This document shows, one piece after another, positions 1 through 7,156 of a stretch of DNA of 64,000 nt. This DNA comes from an uncultured Rhodospirillaceae bacterium (GTDB taxonomy: Bacteria; Pseudomonadota; Alphaproteobacteria; Azospirillales; Azospirillaceae), in the NCBI GenBank assembly GCA_937927415.1, contig CALBDS010000048.1:5046-69045 (forward strand), given 5' to 3'. The position numbers and the translations under genes are program-made. Position 1 is the first letter of the stretch. Each line of letters opens with the position of its first letter. A model generated the notes under the pieces. That model worked only from the letters and a program-made list of their open reading frames with translations. It made no database searches and had not been told where the DNA came from.

Positions 1-204
1 GTCGGCCTGCCGGTCAGCCCCGCCGACATCCCCGGCGTCGCCTGGGACGTGGACGAGCTGATCGGCCACATGGCCAAGGACAAAAAGGTGAAGGACGGGC
101 GCATCACCTTTGTTCTGGCGCGCGCCTTGGGCGACGCCTTCACCCTGCGCAATGTGGACGGGGATCAGGTGCGCGCATTGCTGGTCGATTCCCTGAAGGG
201 CTGA
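1..204 (+). CDS. aroB: 3-dehydroquinate synthase, C-terminal end (partial)
   Basis: Only the last 67 codons are in the window; the gene starts upstream. The frame reads from base 1 to the TGA at 202-204. The segment HMAKDKKVKDGRITFVLARA followed by a GDAF element matches the conserved C-terminal region of 3-dehydroquinate synthase, the second shikimate-pathway enzyme, which converts DAHP to 3-dehydroquinate using NAD and a divalent metal. The active-site half of the protein lies outside the window, so the call rests on this tail alone. The next gene begins about 130 bases downstream and is probably separate. Confidence 0.8.
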   Translation, partial: VGLPVSPADIPGVAWDVDELIGHMAKDKKVKDGRITFVLARALGDAFTLRNVDGDQVRALLVDSLKG

Positions 205-332
205 ATCCTCCCGGTTGAAAAAACGCGATTCCCGACTTGTGCGCTTGGGCATGGCACCGCACAATGTGGCGGCGACGGATCGGCCCGTCCGGTCCGTCGC
301 CCCTTTTGGCGACACCCCTGCGGAGGACGACG

Positions 333-794
333 ATGCCCACGCGCAAGCTGATCCCCGGCGTGATTTCCGGTCAGACCCTGACGTGCCTGCCCCCGACCGC
401 CACCGTCCGCGACGCCGTGCAGATCATGGCGGAGCGGCGGATTTCCGCCGTCCTGGTCACCGAGGACGCCCGCCTGTCCGGCATCTTCACCGAACGCGAT
501 CTGGCGGTGAAGGTGGTGGCCGCCGGCCTTGACCCCGCCGCCACGCCGCTGTCGGCGGTGATGACCGGTACCCCCGACACCCTGCCCCCCGACGCCACCG
601 CCATCCAGGCGCTGGATCTGATGGAAAGCCGGCGCTACCGCCACCTGCCGGTGGTGGCGGCGGACGGCACGGTCGCCGGCATCGTGTCCATCCGCGACCT
701 GTTCGCCATCATCCGCGCCCATCTGGAAGACGAGATCAAGGACCGCGAGGCCTTTATCTTCGGATCGCATTATTCGGTCGAGGCCCGCTCCTGA
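333..794 (+). CDS. CBS-domain pair protein
   Basis: 153 residues forming almost nothing but two CBS motifs (about residues 10-70 and 78-138). Each shows the usual pattern of a predicted helix, ISAVLVTED or RHLPVVAAD, then a GIFTERDL or GIVSIRDL strand-helix. CBS pairs bind adenosine nucleotides such as AMP, ATP or SAM and act as energy or redox sensors; stand-alone versions usually work through a partner protein. The ATG at 333 is preferred over an upstream in-frame start because GGAGGA lies 5 bases before it. No partner enzyme is adjacent, so its target is unknown. Cytoplasmic. Confidence 0.85.
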   Translation: MPTRKLIPGVISGQTLTCLPPTATVRDAVQIMAERRISAVLVTEDARLSGIFTERDLAVKVVAAGLDPAATPLSAVMTGTPDTLPPDATAIQALDLMESRRYRHLPVVAADGTVAGIVSIRDLFAIIRAHLEDEIKDREAFIFGSHYSVEARS

Positions 795-912
795 CCGCTG
801 CCGGCCCCAACCATGGGTCCTGCATACCAACCGTGCGGCGGGGCCGGGTTGACCGGCTCCGTTACGGGTCTATATACGGCCGCGCATATCTCGCATTTGC
901 GAAGGTCCTGCC

Positions 913-1539
913 ATGCCGTTGCCGCCTCCCGCCGCCCGCACCCATATCCACACCCGCACCGTGCGCCTGGACGGCTACCGCCGCGCCGATGGGCTGTGGG
1001 ACATCGAAGGCCATTTGACGGATGTGAAGTCTTATGGCTTCGATACCGAACAGCGGGGCCACATCGTGCCGGGCGACCCCATCCATGATCTGTGGATCCG
1101 GGTGACCATCGACGACAAATTCACCATCCATGCGGTGGACGCGGCGACGGTCAAGGCGCCTTTCACCACCTGCGGCGGCATCCTGCCCAATTTCCAGCGG
1201 CTGGTCGGGCTGACCATCGGGCGGGGCTGGACCCGCGCCGTCAAGGAACGGGTCGGCGGCACCGAGGGCTGCACCCATCTGGCCGAGATCATGGGGCCGA
1301 TCGCAACCACCGCTTTTCAGACCATCTATCCGCTGCTGGCCCGTGAAAAGGCCGAACGCGCCAAGGCCGAGGGGCGCGAGGTGCGTTACAAGGGCCGCCC
1401 GCCGCTTCTGGACATGTGCCACATGTTCCGCAGCGACGGCGATCTGGTCCGGCGCCATTGGCCCGACCATTACACCGGCGGCGTTCAGGCCGATCTGTCG
1501 GACGGCCGACCGGAGCCGAAGCAGGCTGCCGCCGAATAA
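913..1539 (+). CDS. DUF2889 family protein
   Basis: 208 residues. The N-terminal RTVRLDGYRRADGLWDIEGH segment, then DTEQRG and IHDLWIRVTID, is typical of the DUF2889 family, a proteobacterial family with no established activity. The middle has a conserved cysteine (TTCGGILPNF) and the C-terminal part has LDMCHMFRSDG. There is no signal peptide or membrane segment, so it should be cytoplasmic. A GAAGG ribosome site precedes the ATG. Family members are often found near degradation or coenzyme-A enzymes, but nothing here gives such a context. The family is recognised; the function is not. Confidence 0.8.
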   Translation: MPLPPPAARTHIHTRTVRLDGYRRADGLWDIEGHLTDVKSYGFDTEQRGHIVPGDPIHDLWIRVTIDDKFTIHAVDAATVKAPFTTCGGILPNFQRLVGLTIGRGWTRAVKERVGGTEGCTHLAEIMGPIATTAFQTIYPLLAREKAERAKAEGREVRYKGRPPLLDMCHMFRSDGDLVRRHWPDHYTGGVQADLSDGRPEPKQAAAE

Positions 1540-1737
1540 AATTCGAGGTTTGTTGAGACTTATAAAGATTTGTCGATAAGCCACCCAGACAATAATAGAG
1601 ACTCTACCCCAATGCAAAGATAACGATTCTCAGCATAGGGTGGCCGCACAGAAAAAACTAAAAATTTTGTGCGCATATGTTTGGACCTGCTTTTGGCAAC
1701 TCTTCACTGTTTTTTTGCCACATACCTCAGTATGCGC

Positions 1738-1787
1738 TTGATTGGTATTATTATACCCCTATCATGAATGGACACTGGGATAGGGGC
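1738..1787 (+). promoter_or_regulatory. Promoter and stem-loop ahead of the chemoreceptor gene
   Basis: In a 250-base AT-rich gap, TTGATT (1738-1743), a 16-base spacer and TATCAT (1760-1765) form a good sigma-70-type promoter. The sequence CCCCTATC (1756-1763) is repeated inverted as GATAGGGG (1779-1786), and the second arm lies within the purine-rich ribosome site just before the ATG at 1793. It could be an operator overlapping the -10 box. If transcription starts further upstream, it could be an RNA hairpin covering the ribosome site. No second gene is visible in 1540-1792. Confidence 0.45.
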
Positions 1788-1792
1788 AGGCC

Positions 1793-3472
1793 ATGTCAAA
1801 CCTTAAGTTGATTATCAAGATATCCATCGTCCTGGCCGTGATGGCCATCCTGACGGTGGTGACCAACCTGTTTGCGCTGGGGCAGATGGGGCATATCAAC
1901 CAGGAGTATTCGACGCTCATCGATCAGGACGCCGCGGCGCTGATCTACTCCTCCGCCGCCAACCGCAACCTCGTGGGGATCGGGCGCAACACCTACAAGC
2001 TGATCGCACAGGATGAAGAGCCGCGGATACGGCAAGCCATCGAGACTGCTGAGAAAAATTTGGCCGATCTGAAAAAGTATCTGGCCACCGCACGGGAAGC
2101 CTCTCCCCGGTGGGCCAGCGACATTGCCCGTCTCGAACAGCAGATCCCCGGGGTTATGGCCGCGTTCGAGGACATCAAGCCGCTGGCGCTGAAGAACCAG
2201 AACGACCAGTCGATGCTGATCCTGAACAGCCGCTTCGATCCCAAGCTGGATCAACTGCGCGATGACCTGACCGACCTTAGCCTGCGCATCAAGAAAGCCA
2301 TGGATGCCGGTGCGGCGAACGCCACGGCCACGTACGACTCGGCCTATTCCACCACGCTGGCGGTGTCGCTGGGCGGGCTGGCGGTGATCGGCGGCCTTGC
2401 TTTGTGGATGATCGTCAGCGGTGTCACCCGGCCCATCGCCGGCATCACGGACGCCATGCGCGCCGTGGCGGGCGGCCAGCTCGACACCGCGGTCCCCGGT
2501 CTGGGCCGCCGGGACGAGGTGGGGCTGCTGGCCGAAACCCTCAACACCTTCAAGGCCAACGCCCAGGAGAACCGCCGGCTCCAGGCCAACATGGCCGAAC
2601 AGGAAAAGCGCGCGGCAGAGGAGCGGCGCCGGTCGCTGCACGCCCTGGCCGACCAGTTCGAGGCCAGCGTCAAGGGCGTGGTGACCCAGGTGGCCGCCGC
2701 CGCCACCGAGATGCAGTCCAACGCCCAGAGCCTGTCCGCCATCGCCCAGCAGAGCCAGAGCCAAGCCACCGCCGTCGCCGCATCGACCGAGGAAACCGCG
2801 GTCAACGTCCAGACCGTGGCCTCCTCGGCCGAAGAGATGACCTCGTCGATCAGCGAGATCACCCGGCAGGTCAACCAGTCGGCCGATATCGCCCGCCGCG
2901 CCGCCGGCACCGCCCAGGCCACCAACGCCAGCATCCAGACCCTGGCCGATCAGGCCAAGGCCATCGGCGATGTGGTGCAACTCATCAACAACATCGCCTC
3001 GCAAACCAACCTGCTGGCGCTCAACGCCACCATCGAAGCGGCACGGGCCGGGGAGGCCGGCAAGGGCTTCGCCGTGGTGGCGTCGGAGGTCAAGAGCCTG
3101 GCCAACCAGACCGCCAAGGCCACCGAGGACATCTCCCAGCGCATCACCGCCATTCAGCAGGCAACCGGCGGTGCTGTGGATGCCACCCTGGAGATCACCC
3201 GCACCATCGGCGAGATCAACGAGATCTCCACCGCCATCGCCGCCGCGGTGGAGGAGCAGGACGCCGCCACCCGCGAAATCGCCCGCAACGTCCAGCAGGC
3301 CGCCGTCGGCACCCAGGAAATCTCATCCAACATTCTGGGCGTGCAGCAGGCGGCCCAGAACACCGGTGCCTCCGCCGGCCATGTGCTTAATGCATCCGGC
3401 ACCCTCACCGACCAGTCCCGCCGCCTCCAGGACGAGGTCGAACAATTCATCCGCACCGTCCGCACCGCCTGA
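1793..3472 (+). CDS. Methyl-accepting chemotaxis protein
   Basis: 559 residues. Membrane segment 1 is at about 8-28, a four-helix-bundle-like periplasmic sensor domain spans 30-185, and membrane segment 2 is at about 189-211. A HAMP linker follows (VTRPIAGITDAMRAVAGGQL), then a cytoplasmic signalling hairpin. Its tip INNIASQTNLLALNATIEAA and flanking GKGFAVVASEV are the classical CheA/CheW contact region. There is no C-terminal NWETF-type tether. It stands alone, 18 kb from the chemotaxis cluster, with its own promoter and a strong terminator, so it is an orphan receptor whose ligand cannot be read from sequence. Confidence 0.93.
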   Translation: MSNLKLIIKISIVLAVMAILTVVTNLFALGQMGHINQEYSTLIDQDAAALIYSSAANRNLVGIGRNTYKLIAQDEEPRIRQAIETAEKNLADLKKYLATAREASPRWASDIARLEQQIPGVMAAFEDIKPLALKNQNDQSMLILNSRFDPKLDQLRDDLTDLSLRIKKAMDAGAANATATYDSAYSTTLAVSLGGLAVIGGLALWMIVSGVTRPIAGITDAMRAVAGGQLDTAVPGLGRRDEVGLLAETLNTFKANAQENRRLQANMAEQEKRAAEERRRSLHALADQFEASVKGVVTQVAAAATEMQSNAQSLSAIAQQSQSQATAVAASTEETAVNVQTVASSAEEMTSSISEITRQVNQSADIARRAAGTAQATNASIQTLADQAKAIGDVVQLINNIASQTNLLALNATIEAARAGEAGKGFAVVASEVKSLANQTAKATEDISQRITAIQQATGGAVDATLEITRTIGEINEISTAIAAAVEEQDAATREIARNVQQAAVGTQEISSNILGVQQAAQNTGASAGHVLNASGTLTDQSRRLQDEVEQFIRTVRTA

Positions 3473-3492
3473 CAGCACAGACTTTGCCGCAG

Positions 3493-3532
3493 CACGAAAA
3501 AGGGGAGCCGAAAACGGCTCCCCTTTTTCGTG
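3493..3532 (+). terminator. Rho-independent terminator after the chemoreceptor gene
   Basis: A perfect 18-base inverted repeat (3493-3510 and 3515-3532) with a 4-base AAAA loop. The descending arm contains TTTTT and the ascending arm AAAAA, so it can terminate from either strand. It begins 20 bases after the receptor stop codon. Confidence 0.9.
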
Positions 3533-3603
3533 AACGGCTGGCGATGCGGACGGCGCAACGGGGCGGACGGAAGGCCCCCCATCGGAAGCGGAAACAGCCG
3601 GCG

Positions 3604-4110
3604 TCAGAGGTCGAGTGCTGCTCCGGCAAAATACCCCGCAGCCTTGCTGCCGGACGATGGCGGATCGACGAACCCCGACGGTGCCGACAGCCGCGGCTCG
3701 CCACCCGGATTCGGGCCGCCGTCATCACGGCCGCCCGCCGGCAGGTCGAACGGCGTGCCGGCGAACGGATCACCCAACCCATGCCCGGCGCGCTGGTGCC
3801 CCTCGTCGGTGCAGGCCCGCCGGTAATAGGCGGCGATGAAAACGCGCACCGCCGACGTCAGCGTCACTTCGGAATCGGAGCCGATGGACCCGCGGATTTC
3901 CTGCTGGCGTGTCAGACGGTCCTTGATAAGACCGCACAGGTCATGGATCGTCAGCCGTTCCCGCCGCGCGATATCCTCCAGCGCGTCCCACATGGACGGC
4001 TCCAGGCGCATGCTCGTACGGTGACTGCCGATCATAATGTTCTGGCTTTTCAGCCCGGCCACCCCCACGACGGGTTCGGAAGCCTTCTTCTTTGGCCCAC
4101 GCTTCGCCAT
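3604..4110 (-). CDS. Ribbon-helix-helix domain protein
   Basis: 168 residues. A short Lys-rich N-terminus (MAKRGPKKK) precedes a ribbon-helix-helix-type domain at about residues 24-85, including HRTSMRLEPSMWDALEDIA and RRERLTIHDLCGLI, matching the RHH_4 group. Such proteins are small DNA-binding regulators. The second half (about 110-168) is Gly/Pro-rich and looks disordered. The ATG at 4110 is chosen over longer in-frame options because a GGGAAAGGG ribosome site precedes it and the upstream codons look non-coding. Its targets are unknown. Confidence 0.8.
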   Translation of the reverse strand: MAKRGPKKKASEPVVGVAGLKSQNIMIGSHRTSMRLEPSMWDALEDIARRERLTIHDLCGLIKDRLTRQQEIRGSIGSDSEVTLTSAVRVFIAAYYRRACTDEGHQRAGHGLGDPFAGTPFDLPAGGRDDGGPNPGGEPRLSAPSGFVDPPSSGSKAAGYFAGAALDL

Positions 4111-4353
4111 GCGTTGCCCTTTCCCCCTACGCCACGGGCCGAAACGGGAATAGCCCCGCCCGGCCCAACATCGGTTGCATAAAAGACACTCTACTAAATC
4201 GCGCACGAAAAGCAACCCGCACCGCACATCAGCGGGTGATATTAGCCAAATATTTCTTTGTTTAGTTGAATGCAAACGTATGCATTTCCGTGATGCCCGC
4301 CTTGTCTTGCAAAGAACTTCGTCCATGGCGGGCACCATCGGACCGGGGTGCGG
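4111..4353. other. Intergenic region between the RHH gene and bolA
   Basis: About 240 bases with higher A+T than its surroundings, containing runs such as GATATTAGCCAAATATTTC and TTGTTTAGTTGAATGC. It should carry the promoter of the ribbon-helix-helix gene and the 3' end signals of bolA, both on the minus strand. I see no convincing gene, tRNA or strong hairpin terminator in it. Confidence 0.4.
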
Positions 4354-4632
4354 TCAGAGCCGGGCCGCCTCTTCGGGCGTGCGGGTGGTCAGGACCAGGG
4401 CGTGGACCCGCTCGGCCATCTCCTCCTTCAGAAGGTCATAGACCATACGCTGCCGCTCAACCCGCGGTTTGCCGGCAAAGACCGAGGCCACCACGGTCAG
4501 GGAAAAATGGGTTTCCCCGTCGGGATTGGCTCCGGCGTGGCCGGCGTGGCGGTGGGATTCGTCCACCAGATCGATCCGCTCGGGCGCCAGCCCCTGGGTC
4601 AGCTTGGTGCGGATGCGGTCGGCGTAGCTCAT
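4354..4632 (-). CDS. bolA: BolA family protein
   Basis: 92 residues covering a complete BolA domain. Conserved features are LVDESHRHAGHAG (with the His-rich turn), ETHFSLTVVASVFAGKPRVE and the RQRMVYDLLKEEMAERVHAL helix. BolA proteins partner monothiol glutaredoxins through a shared [2Fe-2S] cluster and act in iron-sulfur handling, and some act as regulators. The length is normal for the family. It is divergent from the J-domain gene; a BolA/J-domain/cobS neighbourhood is common in alphaproteobacteria. Confidence 0.93.
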   Translation of the reverse strand: MSYADRIRTKLTQGLAPERIDLVDESHRHAGHAGANPDGETHFSLTVVASVFAGKPRVERQRMVYDLLKEEMAERVHALVLTTRTPEEAARL

Positions 4633-4774
4633 GGCAATCGTCCTGCTCAGTTGGATGCTGGTTCGGTTGAAAAAGCAGAACGATACCGCACGCCTCTGTC
4701 AAGCCGGCGGATGGGGGGACTGCGCAGGCCAGCACCCGCTTGCCAGCGGCGGAACGCCCCCCCATACTTGGCCG

Positions 4775-5359
4775 ATGCACCGCCACCGCCGCACCCACCA
4801 TTCCCTGTTCGACGACCCGCCGCGGGCGCACACACGCTGCTGCGACCACCCCGGCTGCGATCAGGCGGGGGAATACCGCGCGCCGAAATCGCGCTCGCAA
4901 CTGAATGATTATTACTGGTTCTGCCTGGACCATGTGCGCGACTACAACAAGTCGTGGGACTATTACGCCGGCATGAGCACGACCGAGATCGAGCGGGAGA
5001 TGCGCCAGGACACCACCTGGCAGCGCCCCTCCTGGCCGCTGGGCAAGTGGGCCACCCAGGAACGCTTCATCCGCGACCGGGTGACCCGCGGCTTCAGCTT
5101 CGAATTCGGGCGGGACAGCGCGCCGGGCGGGGACCGCGATCAGGACGGCCGCCGCCGTGCCGCCAACACCCCGGAGATGGAGGCGCTGGCGGTGCTGGAC
5201 CTGACGCCGCCGGTGGATTTCGCCCGCATCAAGGCCCGCTACCGCGAGCTTGCCAAACAACACCACCCCGACATCAACGGCGGCACGCGGGAGGCGGAAG
5301 AGAAGCTGAAAGAAATCAATCACGCCTACAACACGCTCAAAGCCTGCTATGGTATCTGA
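4775..5359 (+). CDS. J-domain (DnaJ-like) protein
   Basis: 194 residues with a C-terminal J domain (about 130-194), including MEALAVLDL, the helix IKARYRELAKQ, the HHPD loop (HPD motif intact) and the helix EEKLKEINHAYNTL. The N-terminal half is a conserved alphaproteobacterial module with CDHPGCDQAGEYRAPKSR and a WFCLDHVRDYNKSWDYY segment; the Cys pairs suggest a metal site. J proteins stimulate the ATPase of Hsp70 (DnaK). The ATG at 4775 fits where the conserved protein begins; longer in-frame starts read through non-coding-like sequence. cobS follows 74 bases later. Confidence 0.88.
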   Translation: MHRHRRTHHSLFDDPPRAHTRCCDHPGCDQAGEYRAPKSRSQLNDYYWFCLDHVRDYNKSWDYYAGMSTTEIEREMRQDTTWQRPSWPLGKWATQERFIRDRVTRGFSFEFGRDSAPGGDRDQDGRRRAANTPEMEALAVLDLTPPVDFARIKARYRELAKQHHPDINGGTREAEEKLKEINHAYNTLKACYGI

Positions 5360-5433
5360 GCATTCTTCTCGCCACCGCCGGTTTTCCCCGGCGGGGCGGC
5401 AACCGGATCCCTGCTGAAACGAAACGACCTCTC

Positions 5434-6438
5434 ATGCCCCCCCAAGGATCTTCGCCGGCCGCTTCGGCCCTGTTCGACCATGTGCCGGACACCACGGTGT
5501 CGGTGCGTCAGACCTTCGGTATCGACTCGGACCTGGAGGTGCCCGCCTTCAGCGAACGCACCGAGCATGTGCCCGACATCGACGAGGCTTACCGCTTCGA
5601 CCATGACACCACGTTGGCCATCCTGGCCGGCTTCGCCCACAACCGGCGCGTCATGGTCCAGGGCTATCACGGCACCGGCAAATCCACCCACATCGAACAG
5701 GTGGCCGCCCGTCTCAACTGGCCGTGCATCCGCGTCAACCTGGACAGCCACATCAGCCGCATCGACCTGATGGGCAAGGACGCCATCGTGCTGCGCGACG
5801 GCATGCAGGTCACCGAATACCGCGAGGGCATTCTGCCCTGGGCCTTGCAGCACGCCTGCGCCCTGGTGTTCGACGAATATGATGCGGGCCGCCCCGACGT
5901 GATGTTCGTCATCCAGCGCGTGCTGGAGGTGGAAGGCAAGCTGACCCTGCTGGACCAGAACCGCGTGATCCGCCCGCACCCGGCGTTCCGCCTGTTCGCC
6001 ACCGCCAACACGGTGGGGCTGGGCGACACCACCGGCCTGTATCACGGGACGCAGCAGATCAACCAGGGCCAGATGGACCGCTGGAACATCGTGGCGACCC
6101 TGAACTACCTGCCCCATGATGCCGAGGTGGCGATCGTTCTGGCCAAGATGCCCGGCTACGACACCGCCGAGGGCAAGCAGACCGTTTCCAACATGGTGCG
6201 TCTGGCCGACCTGACCCGCCAGGGCTTCATCAACGGCGACGTGTCCACAGTGATGAGTCCGCGCACCGTGCTGACCTGGGCGGAAAACACCACCATCTTC
6301 AAGGATCTGGCCTTCGCCTTCCGCATCACCTTCCTCAACAAGTGCGACGAGGTGGAACGGGCGACGGTGGCCGAATACTACCAACGCTGCTTCGGCAAGG
6401 AACTGCCCGAAACCGGCGTGCGGGTTAATCTGGTCTGA
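5434..6438 (+). CDS. cobS: Cobaltochelatase subunit CobS
   Basis: 334 residues, a full-length CobS. It is an AAA+ ATPase with a Walker A motif GYHGTGKST at about residues 76-84 and Walker B ALVFDEYDAG near 145, followed by FRLFATANTVGLGD (sensor 1). Together with CobT it forms the chaperone-like ATPase ring that drives CobN to insert cobalt into hydrogenobyrinic acid a,c-diamide in the aerobic cobalamin pathway. The N-terminal RQTFGIDSDLEVPAF segment is diagnostic for CobS. Its usual partner cobT is separated from it by a two-gene toxin-antitoxin module. No cobalamin riboswitch is visible upstream. Confidence 0.96.
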   Translation: MPPQGSSPAASALFDHVPDTTVSVRQTFGIDSDLEVPAFSERTEHVPDIDEAYRFDHDTTLAILAGFAHNRRVMVQGYHGTGKSTHIEQVAARLNWPCIRVNLDSHISRIDLMGKDAIVLRDGMQVTEYREGILPWALQHACALVFDEYDAGRPDVMFVIQRVLEVEGKLTLLDQNRVIRPHPAFRLFATANTVGLGDTTGLYHGTQQINQGQMDRWNIVATLNYLPHDAEVAIVLAKMPGYDTAEGKQTVSNMVRLADLTRQGFINGDVSTVMSPRTVLTWAENTTIFKDLAFAFRITFLNKCDEVERATVAEYYQRCFGKELPETGVRVNLV

Positions 6439-6459
6439 CGGCGGGCGGAGGGGGGTGCC

Positions 6460-6735
6460 ATGGGCTTCATCCGGATCGGTCCCAACGGGGAAATATCCCT
6501 GCCCCGCGAAGCGTGGGACGCGCTCGGCCTGAAGCCCGGCGACCGGGTGGAGCTTGTCACCGATCCGGCCTCCCGGTCTGTGACCCTGCACCCGCCCGCA
6601 CCGTCCTCTCCGGCCCACCGGCGTACGGCCGATGCGCTGTTTGGCTGCCTGCCTCCACCACCCCGGCCCCTCACCCTCGACGAAATGGACGCGGCCATCG
6701 CCGACGCGCTCCGTGAGCGAAACACACCCCGATGA
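6460..6735 (+). CDS. AbrB/VapB-type antitoxin
   Basis: 91 residues. The N-terminal 45 residues form a SpoVT/AbrB swapped-hairpin DNA-binding domain: IRIGPNGEISLPREAWDALG followed by LKPGDRVELVTDP. The C-terminal half is Pro/Arg-rich and ends in a helix (LDEMDAAIADALRERN) typical of the toxin-neutralising tail of VapB antitoxins. It starts 21 bases after cobS and overlaps the next gene by 4 bases (ATGA), as expected for translational coupling to a toxin. It probably represses its own transcription with VapC, although here it sits inside the cob operon. Confidence 0.85.
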   Translation: MGFIRIGPNGEISLPREAWDALGLKPGDRVELVTDPASRSVTLHPPAPSSPAHRRTADALFGCLPPPPRPLTLDEMDAAIADALRERNTPR

Positions 6736-7148
6736 TGACGGGTCTGGATACCAACGTTCTGCTGCGTTTCCTGTTGAACGACGATCCCATCCAGTCGTCA
6801 CAGGCCAAGCAGGCCGTGGATGATGTTCTCCGGGGGGAGGGAGCGGTGTTCATAAACCGCCTGGTCCTGTCGGAAACCGTCTGGGTTCTCGGACGCGGCT
6901 ACCGCTATGGTCGGGATACCATCCTGACCGTGGTTGAATCGCTGCTGGAAACGGATGGCTTCGTTGTGGAGGACGCCGGGGCCGTGGCCGACGCCATCCG
7001 CCTGTGCCGGGCGGGCGGTTTCGATTTCCCCGATGCGCTGATCGGCACCACCAATGCCGAAGACGGTTGCGCCACCACACTCACCTTTGACCGCAAGGCG
7101 GCAGGCCTGCCACACTTTGCCGCTCTGCCCCTTCACGACCGAGCCTGA
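6732..7148 (+). CDS. VapC-like PIN-domain toxin
   Basis: 138 residues with a complete PIN domain. Acidic residues expected to bind Mg2+ are in GLDTNVLLRFLLNDDP (D5), ETVWVLGRGYRYG (E44 region), and the DFPDALIGTTNAEDGC and TLTFDRKAA segments. VapC toxins are endoribonucleases, often cutting tRNA or rRNA, and are held inactive by VapB. The ATGA overlap with the antitoxin gene supports the pairing. Only 8 bases separate its stop from the cobT start, so it is almost certainly co-transcribed with cobT. Confidence 0.87.
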   Translation: MMTGLDTNVLLRFLLNDDPIQSSQAKQAVDDVLRGEGAVFINRLVLSETVWVLGRGYRYGRDTILTVVESLLETDGFVVEDAGAVADAIRLCRAGGFDFPDALIGTTNAEDGCATTLTFDRKAAGLPHFAALPLHDRA

Positions 7149-7156
7149 TTGCCATC

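Noticed and set aside
237..332. An upstream extension of the CBS protein
   Set aside because: The extra 32 codons look non-coding and the ATG at 333 has a clear ribosome site.
5360..5433. A cobalamin riboswitch before cobS
   Set aside because: The gap is only 74 bases, too short, and no B12-box-like sequence is visible.
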